Shown here: piece after piece, positions 16,765 to 25,866 of the stretch | Layout: every line of letters starts with the position of its first letter | How positions within the stretch are numbered: the first letter of the stretch is position 1 | Source: Paenibacillus rhizovicinus | Lineage (GTDB): Bacteria; Bacillota; Bacilli; Paenibacillales; Paenibacillaceae | Reading direction: 5' to 3' | Assembly (NCBI RefSeq): GCF_010365285.1 | Contig: NZ_CP048286.1 | Span: forward strand, 186,001-250,000 | DNA: 64,000 nucleotides | Program-made: the position numbers and the translations under genes | The notes under the pieces: generated by a model | The model's input: the letters and a program-made list of their open reading frames with translations, nothing else | What the model was told of the DNA's origin: nothing | Databases searched by the model: none

Positions 16765-19700
16765 TAATTGCGTATAAATGCGATACAAGATCGTCGCTGC
16801 TTCCGCGCGAGTCAGGCTGCCCTTCGGATTCAAGGTGTCGTCCCCGTTTCCTTGAAGCAAACCGACGCTAAGCATATAGGCCACGCCATCTCTTGCATAA
16901 GCGGCTATCTTCGCACCGTCCTTGAATGCGTCGATTGCCTTGGCCTGCACGAGCGGCAGCTTGCCAGGGATACGATCAAGTGCACGCTTCAGAATGACGG
17001 CCATATCTTCTCTGCTGATCTGCGTTTCCGGCAAGAACTTATTCCCGCCGACGCCTTCAACGATGCCAAGCGCGCGGGCGATGCCAAGCTCTTGGTAATA
17101 AGGCGAGCTTGTCGGCACGTCGGCGAAGCTGTCCTTGAATGCGGCATCCAGCTCAAGAAGCCTGATCAACTGGGCGAGGAATTCTCCTCTGCTGATGGCA
17201 GTCTTCGGATTGAAGGCCGTTGCCGACGTCCCCTCCACGATGCCTCTGGCTGCCAACGCTTCGATTTCCTTGGCTGCCCACGCTACATAGTTCAAGTCGC
17301 TGAACTTTGGCGCTGCGTATACGACCGCATACTGGCTAAAGTGCGAGGCTTGGAACACGAGCTGCCCCGTTGCGCTGTCATATCTGCCGTTAGCAACCGG
17401 CGTTGCGCTGCCATTACCGTCGACGTACCAGACTACAAGCTGTTCGGCATGCTGCTTCTCCGAGTCTGTCGGCGTATACGGCACGCTGATCGTAACCGGC
17501 GCTTCGCTGTTGTTCCAAGCGATTACCTTGTCGTCCATCATGACCGACAGATCCAATGCCGGATGATTGCCGATCTCGTCGATAAGCCGTTGACTCCATC
17601 CGCTCTTATCCGCTTGGCGCACGACGATGGTTATCGTCTGTCCGGCGCCCTGCAATTGAGCCTCGTTCAGCATCGCGCTCGACACGACAACCGAGCCTAA
17701 CGGCGTTTCGATCACGATCGATCTGCTTGCGTCCCCTTTGAACCAAGAGGCAGGAATACCTAATGCATAGCCTTGCGCATGTTCAATACCGGCTACGCTT
17801 ACTTTGATCCGCGCAGACTTGCCAGCCGCCAATGCAAAAGCATCGTCAAGCTCGGTCTGGGACAAGGCGGTTTGCGCAAGATTGGAAGAACCTTTCAACG
17901 TAGGCGTCGAGCTCACCGTGACGTTTCCATCGCTATCTACATCTGTTGTCGTAGTTGGCGGCAACGAAACGTTCCCTGGATTGCTCGGCGTTACGGGCAC
18001 GGCAGTATACTTCGCCGTAACGGTCATATCCGACGTTACATTCGTGAAGTCTTCGCTCCATCCCGCGAATTTGTATCCTTTCCGCGTCGGCTGCGTCGGC
18101 GCGGTTGCATGCTCCCCGCGCTTCACCGTTTCCGACTTCAGGATCGTTCCATCCCAGTCCTTGAACGTGACGGTATACGACGCGACGGAGATATCATCGA
18201 TACTGCTCAACAGCTCCGTCTTCGCCTCGCCGTCTGCCATAATAGTGACAAAGTTGCGGGCCATAGCGATATCCGCCGCGGACTTAGACGCGACCGCTTT
18301 CGCAACGGAAGTTCTTGCCGAGGCTTCAAGCAATTCATTGTATCCGCCAGCGCCGAACAGATACAAATCCGTAAATAACGTTGAGTTCTTTAATTGCCCG
18401 CTCTCGACTTCGAACGTGCCTCTGCCGCCGTCGGATTCATTCGAGCCGTCCGATTCGTTAAGCATGACCGCTACGCCGATTCTTCCGTTCGCGAGCTTCG
18501 AAGCAGGATCTTTGAGCAGCGTGTTAAACGGGATTTTCAAATCGTAAATCGTCGTTTTGGACGCTTCGTCCCGCGTAATATGGGCCGCGATATCCGTTAT
18601 CGGAGCCGTCGGCGCATTGGCTCCCGATGGACGACTCCACGCATAGGTGATCTCGTCGCCGTCATTGTTGAGAGCGAATCCAAGCTCGTTGCGAGTCGAA
18701 CTGTCGGATGCAGGATTGTTTAAATCAATGCCCAGCTGCAAATTATCTTCTTTCCATATGTTGCCGCCGGTTTGGCTGTTGAAGTGCACGTCGTCGGTGA
18801 CAACAATGTACGCATATAAGTTGCTGTCGTCCCAAGCGAAACGCGATGCTGCGCTGAGGTCTTGCGGGCCGTCCCAAGATCCCATCGTCACATTGGTTTT
18901 GGAATCCATCTCGAACGTCGGAGTTACAGCGCTCTTGGCCGGATTATCCGCACCCGCCGAGCTTGCTTTCTCCGCATACGCTTCATCCAAATTAGCAGTA
19001 TAGGTGTAGACATGGCCATCGTCAAGACGAAGCTCGAAGGCGAGCAAGCCTGCGACATAATCCGGTATATCCACGGTTACCGCTTCACCGGCCGCAAGCG
19101 AGTTAAACTTGATCGGAGTGAACCCCTCCGCGTAAGCCGTAGGAGCAACAAGCGTCAGATACCCAGGCGAGGAAGTTTTTCCTCCGACATTATACTTAAA
19201 GCTGAATTGCTGTCCGGTACCATCCTGTTTAAGTCCGAATACGAACGGTTCCGCCAACAAATCCGATCCGTAAATGCCGTACGGGTTGCTGGCCGGGGTG
19301 CTGTTCCTCAAACCGGATGCGTAATAATTGTTGCTAAGCTCGATCGACGTGCCGCCTTCTCGAAGCTTGGCATACACATTATTGTTCTGGCCGTTCTTGG
19401 TCGGCTGGAAGTAAGAGGAATATACATGCGCTTGACCGCCGAATACGTCGATACCCGGATTGTTGCCGGGAAGCTGCGTGAAGTTGGCTTGCTGGAAGCG
19501 TACGATCCCGTTATTGACCAGTGCTCCCGCAAGGCTCGGGCTTCCCCAGAACGCGCTGTTGTAAAGGACCAGCTCCGCTTTAGGGTCGATTTTGGCGGTA
19601 TTCGCCGCATCGCCCATTTTGACATACGCTCTGTCCGGCTCCGTCGCGATGTTCGTATTCACCAATTCCGAATTGATCGCGATGATTTTGGTGTTCTCGT

Positions 19701-22700
19701 CCGCGTCTTCGACGTACAACGAGTACGCGCATCCGTCCGAGCCGTGGCCGATGATCGTCAGTTTGCCAGGATAGGCGAATTGGCCGTTCCCCAAGTCTCT
19801 CTTCAGGAAGTGTATGCCGTATACCGAACCGTACACGAAGTTGTTGAAGATCGTCTCGTCTTCCACATCGGAGAACTTGAGCGCGCTGAGGTATCTTTGC
19901 ACGAATCCGTACACGTCGCCGGAAGGCGCCGTATAGCCTTGACCTCCTGGAAGTCTCAAGGAATAATGCGGATTAAGCTGCATGTTTCGGATGAATCCGC
20001 CTTCCGAGCCTCCGCCGACCCAGATGCCGGCTCTCAAGAGCGTACCGCCTAAATAATCCACGTAATGCCCGTCGGTTTTATAAGAAGCGAGATCGATGCC
20101 TTTATCCCCGATCGGAATCGTTAAGTTGATTGCATATACGCCTGCTCCCTGTCCCTGCACCAAGAACGGCGTTTTTAGCGTTTGATCAGGGTTATCCAGG
20201 CTAACGCTGGTTAGATTCGCCTGCGTAATGTTAATTCCTCTAAGACCTGCATGTGCCTTAAGCTGAATCAGCGAGGGGCCGTTCTCTCCCTGATCGCCGC
20301 CGGCGTAGGTTGTGAATATCGCCGTGCCGCCGCCTGCCGTATGGTGCTGAACATCCCATGTTCCTCGCAGTTCAACGCCTTCGGGAACGATGACCGGATG
20401 ATCCAGCCGATATCTTCCCCCAGGCAAATATACAGTGCCGCCGTCATGCTTGGCTTTCACCTCGTTAAGCGCGTCCTGCAATTCAGCGGAGATGTCCACG
20501 GTCGGCGCGTCGGCCGTTAACGAGCGCGGGAGGTCGACTCTAAGCACTGCGTTTGATGCCGGCCTCGGTTGTACCTCAATATCCGTTTTGACGTTCTTCG
20601 GAATCGGTTCGAACAGATAACCCGCATCGTTTACGATTTGCACCGCGGTTTTGGTACTGTCAGCCTTAACGTCAAGCTTAAGGTTCTTGATGTGATCGGC
20701 AAGGTTGGCGCTCTTGATGTCAAGGTTATAACCGGAGTTTACCGATTTGAACGTTCCGAAATTAGCTCCGAGAGCCGCATGTTTGTCAGCTTGTTTGAAG
20801 TTGCTCTGGCTGACCAAGGCAGTGCCTCGGTTCAGGAAGTTCAGCGCGTAATTGCCATATTGGTCGAACGTGCTGTCCTCGAAGGAGATGACTCCGCCTC
20901 TGGCGTTGCTTACGATCGGGCCTTTGAAGTCAACGCCGTTGAATTGAACGGAAGTTTCGAACCGCTCGTTGAAATAAACGGCCGTGTCGCCTCCGAATTC
21001 CGAATTCGAGATCAGCAAGCCAAAACCGTTGGCGTTATCGATATAGAGCCCGGTTTGACTGTCTTTGATATTCAATCCGTAGAACTGGGCATTCGGAGAT
21101 TCGTCGCCGCCCGGTTCCCTTCCGACCCACATCCCCGTCTTATACCCGGTAACGTTGAGCCCGGATACGTATTCCCAGTCTGAACGGTGCATCATGAATC
21201 CGATCGCGTTCGCTCTCGTGTATGCTCTCGTATCCGCAAGGGAAGGGGCGCCGTCAAGTCCGGAATTCGCCCAGTATTTCGGGTCCATGTCCACGTTCTC
21301 GATCCGTCCGATATCCGTGCAGGTGTGCACCACGATGCCCTTGTAGAGCGCCGTCATCTTGCTGTTCAGCACGTAATGCATTTCGCTCGGCAGGGAAATG
21401 AAGCCCGCCCAAGCATTCACCAGCGTAACGTTATCGAGCGTTGCGCTGTTTCCTGTTCGCTGGAAGAACGTCCATGGATACGGAATGCCCTTGATGGTTT
21501 CCGTTTCCCCTGTCTTCTGGCCGTCTTCGTTCCTCACTTCCACTTCGGTCTCGGCAGTAAGATCCTGCTCGGGATACCAGACGGAAAGGTTGGATACGCC
21601 CGTGCCCTGCTCCATGTCGATGAACCGATCGGACACGTTGGCGACTTTCTTGCCGCCCGTCTGATTCTCTCTCTCGTCGGAGTCCACGTACGTGTCGTAA
21701 TTGGCGCTGCCCTTGCCGGCATACACGGCGAGAATGGTTCCGTCGATTTTACCATCGTAACCGGCCGCATCCGGGTTATCCCATTCGCCGCGGAGCTGTA
21801 CGCCTGCCCGCAAATTCAAAACTTGTTTATAGTCGTAGTTCGTATTGCCGGTCGTGCTCTTAACGCTTACGGTGCCGGTGGTTTCGGTACGGAACGCATA
21901 CGTTCCCGCCGGAACATAGACGACGCCTCCGCCGTCATTGTACGCCGCGTTGATCGCCGCTTGGAAAGCTTCTCGGTTATCGAATGCATCCAAGCCTTCC
22001 GCTTTGGCCGTCGCTTCCGATTTCGCGCCGTAAGCCAGTACGTTAAAGTCGGAGATTGCCCAATCCTTCGCGTCGTTCGCCTGAACGATCGCCGTTCTCG
22101 TGTAGCTTTCGTAATCGTATCTGTCCGGAACGGTCAGCTCAAAGGTTTTCGTCCGGGTTACGGGAGCGGCAGCCGGGCCTCTAGTTACCGTTGCCGTAAG
22201 CGTGACAGGACCGCCGTCGTCCGGACGGTTGGTCGGGATCAGGCCAGCAGCGTTAATGAGGGCCCCGTTGGATGTCTTCCATGCAATGTCCGTCATGTTC
22301 TCGCCCATCGACGGAAGAACTAAGTTCGTCGACACATTGTCCGCGGAAACGTTGACGCCTTTGATCGAATCCCATGTCAGTTTGGTAATCATGTTATTTA
22401 CGGCATCCTCGTCGGTACCGGCACCCGTTCCGCGAACGACGATCGTAAATGGTTTCACGACCGGCGCAGCCGCCGCCCTGCTTATGGTCGCCGTGAGCGT
22501 CACGGTCGCGTTGGCTGCCGGACGCACGACTGCGCCGGTGTCGTGATCGATGACCGCGTCATTGGAAGATGTCCAGGCGATGCCGGTTCCCGTCGAACCT
22601 GTCTTCGCGAGCGTCAAGTCGGTTTCAACCAGATCTTGCCTGGTATTCGCGCCCTTGATCGCGTCCCAAGTCAGTGCGTCCGCAGCAAGCTGAACGGCTT

Positions 22701-25464
22701 CCGCATCCGTCGGAGGCACTTCGGTGATTCGGATGCTCTTAATGATGGCTCCGGCTGTGGCGAATCGGAAGTGCGCGCCTTGATTTTGCGCGCCGATCGC
22801 GAAATTAGCTCCGTTCAGCACAACCTTCGAGGTCACCCAATTGTTCCCGCTCCCTGCCGCCGGGAGGCTGGCCGACCGATAGGCGTCGTACCCGGAGAAG
22901 GTGCCGGGATAGATCGTGTTATAGTGCAAGGCAATACCGCCGGCTGCGCTAGGCCGCCAGTATTCGACCGCTAATTCGACCTTGTTAACGTGCTTAAGTC
23001 GAGGGTCGTTTACAATGACGTACATGAAGTCGCCGACCTTCACGGCGCCGGTACCGTTCTGAGTCACGCTCTGCACCGGACTGCTGTCGCCGCTCAGGCT
23101 GACGTCCAGACCGTCGCCTACCAGTTTGGCATTGTCGCCGGATAGCGCGAACGTGTCGGGATCGTTGAAGTCGACGAACACTTCGGCAAGCTCTTTCGAT
23201 GAATTGGCCACGGTCAAGCTGAAAGGGACTTGAACCGGTGTTTCGCTGCCCTTGGTTATCGTCGCCGTAAGCGTTACGGCTTTGTCCTCGTCGGGATCGC
23301 GAGTGACGCTGCCCGTTGCGGGATCAATGATGCCTGCCGGTGCAGCCGACCATGCGATAGCCGTACCGTTCGCGCCCGTTGCCGGAAGCGTCAACGCCGT
23401 TCTGACTTCGGATTGGTTCGTATTCGCATTCTTGATCGTATCCCATGTCAGGCGGGCTGCAGCGTCCGCAATGGCTTGGGAGTCGGTGAGATGCTCCAAT
23501 TTGACTCTCGTATGCGTTCCTGCGAACGGATATTGCGTATCTTGAGCCGTGCGCGCGAACGCATAATAGGTGCTGCCCGCAGGTTTCGCAAACGTCGCGG
23601 CATAAACGCCCGCATCGAGCGTACCCGTCTTCCAGTCGCCGTCTGCAGGCGTGCTGCCGGTGGCGTTGATCGCGAACTGCACGGCTTGGCCGTTCGCCGG
23701 CGCTGCTGACGATACCGTTATGTCGTCGGTCGTCTCGACCGCTGCGGGAATCGGCCTTGGCGATTCCGCGGTGCTCTGGAAGCGCGGGTTCTTAATATAG
23801 ATGTCGCCTTGGGGAACGGCCGGCCATTGCATTTGCAATCTCGCTGCCTGTACCGTGTCCAAGTTTACGGGATTGAAGCCATTCGGAGAATTGGCTGCCG
23901 ATAACTGCGCGTATACAGTCGTCCATCCGTTAACGGAGCCATTCTTGATTTCATTCACATTCAGATTAAGACGCGAATTGGTGTCCACATTGTTGCCGCC
24001 AGCGGCCATCGCAATCCAGTTATTGCCGTTTAAGTTCAAGAGATCGGCACTCGTGACATACATATCGAATACAAAAAACTGATTCGCGTATGCCAGTAAA
24101 TTCTGGTCGCCGCTGCTATTGATGAAGCGGCCATCCCACATCCGTTCAGCGCCTGCGCCGATCCGTCCGGCGCCCAGCTTGAATGCCGTATTTCCGTCCG
24201 GCGCCGTAGCGTTCGTCCCCTCGTTCGCATTAGGGAAATACGTCGCAGCCTTTGCGTTGACCTCCGCGTTCACGGCTTTTACCGTCAACGTAAAGGTTTT
24301 CGCAGCGCTTGCAGCTCCCTTCGTGATTGTCGCCGTGAGTACGACGGTTTTGTCTACGCCGCTATTAGATAACGTATTTACGCTGCCGCTGTTGCTAATT
24401 GCCGCGTTGTCCGAAGACCAGGCTACGTTAGTCGTGCCGATCGAGGCCGGAAGACTAAGCTGCGATTTCACGTCGTTTTCCGAAGCGTTATTCCCTTTAA
24501 TGGTATCCCATGTCAGAGATGCCGCAGCCCCGTCCACCAATGTTTGCTCGTCAATGGACGTAACGGTAGTTCTTGCAGACGCACCGCTGAAGTTATAGGT
24601 ACCGTCCGCTTTCGCGCGCGCGAATACATAGTAGGTGTCTGCTGCGGGCAATTCGGCATATGAATACGAATATCCGTTACCGTCTTGACCTTGAACGCCG
24701 TCCACCCAACCGGATTCGGGAGCGGTCCCGCCTTCGCTTATTGCGAATTCCACGGCTTGCCCGTTAGCCGGCGCATTCGCCGTTACAGTCCTTGTGCTTA
24801 CGTCAAGCGCGGGAACCGTCGACGAAGACAAGTTCGTGCCTAACGCGCTTTTTTGAAAACGCGGGTTCTTGATGAGCACGTCGGTCTTAGGGACGCTCGT
24901 ATCCCATTGCAGATGCATCGCCAGTCTGGTTACTTGGTCCAGCCAGGCGTCATTGAAGTTCCCGGCCACGGCGCTGGACGACGATAATTTCGCATAGACC
25001 GTTGCCCATGTGCCCACGGCGGCATTCGCGACCCCGCTTACATCCAGCTGGAGACGGGAATCGGTGTTGAACTTGTCGCCGGCGGGATTACTGTCGCTTA
25101 CGACGACGAGCCAGTTATTCCCTTGCATGAGTTTGAAGCTCGCATTGGGCACGTACATCTCGAAAGCGAAGTAGCCGTTTCTATAATCTGATAAGTTGCC
25201 GGAAGTCGCCACGCTCGGCGTAAAGAGGTTATCCCAGGGTCCTCCGTTCTTGGAGGTTCCGGTGTTCAAGCTCCACGCTTTCTGTCCGTCCGGCGTATCG
25301 GCGTAGGTCGCCGTATTGCCGTCCGCGCCCGCGTTTACGGTCAATGAAAATACGTCCGGGATATCCGCGCTTTCCGCTCGGATGAACCTGCTCGGAGTAA
25401 ACAACGCAAGCAACATTGCTGACACAAGTAATGATGCTAATAATCGACGTCTTTTTATCAACAT
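16759..25464 (-). CDS. Giant SLH-anchored double beta-helix (pectate-lyase-like) surface protein
   Basis: This is 2901 residues with a signal peptide (LLASLLVSAMLLALFTPS). Order of parts: carbohydrate-binding-like modules at about 35-205, 405-575 and 755-915; at least four atrophied bacterial Ig domains starting LTWD(T/A/S)IKG (near 310, 660, 922, 1018); a pectate_lyase_3/GH55-type beta-helix from about 1140 (FNVLAYGAKSEAT, GGGVVYVPAGTYAF); a second beta-helix from about 1655 (GGTVYLPGGRYRLDHP); a CBM9/DOMON module (about 2190-2370); an InlB-type repeat near 2460; a linker domain; and three SLH repeats (2720-2901). GGGAGG precedes the ATG. It should sit on the cell wall and bind and cleave pectin-like or other plant polymers. 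The catalytic residues cannot be assigned by eye, so glucanase activity is an alternative. Confidence 0.85.
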   Translation of the reverse strand: MLIKRRRLLASLLVSAMLLALFTPSRFIRAESADIPDVFSLTVNAGADGNTATYADTPDGQKAWSLNTGTSKNGGPWDNLFTPSVATSGNLSDYRNGYFAFEMYVPNASFKLMQGNNWLVVVSDSNPAGDKFNTDSRLQLDVSGVANAAVGTWATVYAKLSSSSAVAGNFNDAWLDQVTRLAMHLQWDTSVPKTDVLIKNPRFQKSALGTNLSSSTVPALDVSTRTVTANAPANGQAVEFAISEGGTAPESGWVDGVQGQDGNGYSYSYAELPAADTYYVFARAKADGTYNFSGASARTTVTSIDEQTLVDGAAASLTWDTIKGNNASENDVKSQLSLPASIGTTNVAWSSDNAAISNSGSVNTLSNSGVDKTVVLTATITKGAASAAKTFTLTVKAVNAEVNAKAATYFPNANEGTNATAPDGNTAFKLGAGRIGAGAERMWDGRFINSSGDQNLLAYANQFFVFDMYVTSADLLNLNGNNWIAMAAGGNNVDTNSRLNLNVNEIKNGSVNGWTTVYAQLSAANSPNGFNPVNLDTVQAARLQMQWPAVPQGDIYIKNPRFQSTAESPRPIPAAVETTDDITVSSAAPANGQAVQFAINATGSTPADGDWKTGTLDAGVYAATFAKPAGSTYYAFARTAQDTQYPFAGTHTRVKLEHLTDSQAIADAAARLTWDTIKNANTNQSEVRTALTLPATGANGTAIAWSAAPAGIIDPATGSVTRDPDEDKAVTLTATITKGSETPVQVPFSLTVANSSKELAEVFVDFNDPDTFALSGDNAKLVGDGLDVSLSGDSSPVQSVTQNGTGAVKVGDFMYVIVNDPRLKHVNKVELAVEYWRPSAAGGIALHYNTIYPGTFSGYDAYRSASLPAAGSGNNWVTSKVVLNGANFAIGAQNQGAHFRFATAGAIIKSIRITEVPPTDAEAVQLAADALTWDAIKGANTRQDLVETDLTLAKTGSTGTGIAWTSSNDAVIDHDTGAVVRPAANATVTLTATISRAAAAPVVKPFTIVVRGTGAGTDEDAVNNMITKLTWDSIKGVNVSADNVSTNLVLPSMGENMTDIAWKTSNGALINAAGLIPTNRPDDGGPVTLTATVTRGPAAAPVTRTKTFELTVPDRYDYESYTRTAIVQANDAKDWAISDFNVLAYGAKSEATAKAEGLDAFDNREAFQAAINAAYNDGGGVVYVPAGTYAFRTETTGTVSVKSTTGNTNYDYKQVLNLRAGVQLRGEWDNPDAAGYDGKIDGTILAVYAGKGSANYDTYVDSDERENQTGGKKVANVSDRFIDMEQGTGVSNLSVWYPEQDLTAETEVEVRNEDGQKTGETETIKGIPYPWTFFQRTGNSATLDNVTLVNAWAGFISLPSEMHYVLNSKMTALYKGIVVHTCTDIGRIENVDMDPKYWANSGLDGAPSLADTRAYTRANAIGFMMHRSDWEYVSGLNVTGYKTGMWVGREPGGDESPNAQFYGLNIKDSQTGLYIDNANGFGLLISNSEFGGDTAVYFNERFETSVQFNGVDFKGPIVSNARGGVISFEDSTFDQYGNYALNFLNRGTALVSQSNFKQADKHAALGANFGTFKSVNSGYNLDIKSANLADHIKNLKLDVKADSTKTAVQIVNDAGYLFEPIPKNVKTDIEVQPRPASNAVLRVDLPRSLTADAPTVDISAELQDALNEVKAKHDGGTVYLPGGRYRLDHPVIVPEGVELRGTWDVQHHTAGGGTAIFTTYAGGDQGENGPSLIQLKAHAGLRGINITQANLTSVSLDNPDQTLKTPFLVQGQGAGVYAINLTIPIGDKGIDLASYKTDGHYVDYLGGTLLRAGIWVGGGSEGGFIRNMQLNPHYSLRLPGGQGYTAPSGDVYGFVQRYLSALKFSDVEDETIFNNFVYGSVYGIHFLKRDLGNGQFAYPGKLTIIGHGSDGCAYSLYVEDADENTKIIAINSELVNTNIATEPDRAYVKMGDAANTAKIDPKAELVLYNSAFWGSPSLAGALVNNGIVRFQQANFTQLPGNNPGIDVFGGQAHVYSSYFQPTKNGQNNNVYAKLREGGTSIELSNNYYASGLRNSTPASNPYGIYGSDLLAEPFVFGLKQDGTGQQFSFKYNVGGKTSSPGYLTLVAPTAYAEGFTPIKFNSLAAGEAVTVDIPDYVAGLLAFELRLDDGHVYTYTANLDEAYAEKASSAGADNPAKSAVTPTFEMDSKTNVTMGSWDGPQDLSAASRFAWDDSNLYAYIVVTDDVHFNSQTGGNIWKEDNLQLGIDLNNPASDSSTRNELGFALNNDGDEITYAWSRPSGANAPTAPITDIAAHITRDEASKTTIYDLKIPFNTLLKDPASKLANGRIGVAVMLNESDGSNESDGGRGTFEVESGQLKNSTLFTDLYLFGAGGYNELLEASARTSVAKAVASKSAADIAMARNFVTIMADGEAKTELLSSIDDISVASYTVTFKDWDGTILKSETVKRGEHATAPTQPTRKGYKFAGWSEDFTNVTSDMTVTAKYTAVPVTPSNPGNVSLPPTTTTDVDSDGNVTVSSTPTLKGSSNLAQTALSQTELDDAFALAAGKSARIKVSVAGIEHAQGYALGIPASWFKGDASRSIVIETPLGSVVVSSAMLNEAQLQGAGQTITIVVRQADKSGWSQRLIDEIGNHPALDLSVMMDDKVIAWNNSEAPVTISVPYTPTDSEKQHAEQLVVWYVDGNGSATPVANGRYDSATGQLVFQASHFSQYAVVYAAPKFSDLNYVAWAAKEIEALAARGIVEGTSATAFNPKTAISRGEFLAQLIRLLELDAAFKDSFADVPTSSPYYQELGIARALGIVEGVGGNKFLPETQISREDMAVILKRALDRIPGKLPLVQAKAIDAFKDGAKIAAYARDGVAYMLSVGLLQGNGDDTLNPKGSLTRAEAATILYRIYTQLP

Positions 25465-25620
25465 ACTTTCCTCCCGTATCGTAATGACTTAGAGAAAGGA
25501 CAATTGCATCGGATCGCAACGAAATACGGTAACGATCGGTCCGTTCACACTCGCTGTCGCACCTCCTCTGCGGTTCCATTGGTCCAGCCTGGCAAAGAAC
25601 TATCCGACCACATTCGACAA

Positions 25621-25638
25621 AATGTTAGCGTTTTCAAA
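25621..25638 (-). promoter_or_regulatory. Perfect CcpA-binding cre site in the leader of the giant lyase gene
   Basis: The minus-strand sequence TTTGAAAACGCTAACATT matches the Bacillus cre consensus WWTGNAARCGNWWWCAWW at all 18 positions. It lies about 60-80 nt downstream of the candidate start point and 157 nt before the ATG, a position where bound CcpA would block elongation (roadblock repression). The gene is therefore predicted to be shut off by preferred sugars. Confidence 0.8.
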
Positions 25639-25705
25639 AAGAAAAAAAGCTCTCCACATTCTTCTTTCCTAGAACAATGCCGTGTATATATGGTGGACTG
25701 AACTT

Positions 25706-25732
25706 ATTATACGAGTAGCGGAAATCATTTCC
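25706..25732 (-). promoter_or_regulatory. Candidate -10 box with adjacent palindrome, giant lyase gene
   Basis: TATAAT lies at 25711-25706 on the minus strand. The expected -35 position has no TTGACA-like hexamer; instead a perfect palindrome (GGAAAT-G-ATTTCC, 25720-25732) overlaps it. An activator or repressor binding there would control the promoter. The assignment is inferred. Confidence 0.4.
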
Positions 25733-25866
25733 TATGAGGCAGTCTTATCCTTTACAGGCGTATATTGCCTTCATTCCGCGAAGCATTCGAAAGCTCGGCT
25801 GGATGGAAGTCGTTGAAGATCCGTTCTATCCAACCTTCCGAACCCTCATCTGTTTGACGCCGCGTA

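Larger units (their letters stand above)
25465..25866. other. Leader and promoter region of the giant lyase gene
   Basis: About 400 nt without a credible gene. On the minus strand it holds a TATAAT at 25711-25706, a palindrome at 25720-25732, a T-rich tract (about 25639-25650), a perfect cre site at 25621-25638, and the ribosome binding site. If TATAAT is used, the transcript leader is about 235 nt long. Confidence 0.6.

Noticed and set aside
16422-16871. Plus-strand open frame with a VFLN-type repeat peptide
   Set aside because: It is only the complement of the 12-bp array and the tail of the giant minus-strand gene; it has no ribosome binding site and no recognisable domain.
18862-22323. 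Long plus-strand open frames opposite the giant gene
   Set aside because: They are antisense to a clear, domain-rich reading frame. They are basic and Arg-rich, typical of GC-rich shadow frames, and lack ribosome binding sites.
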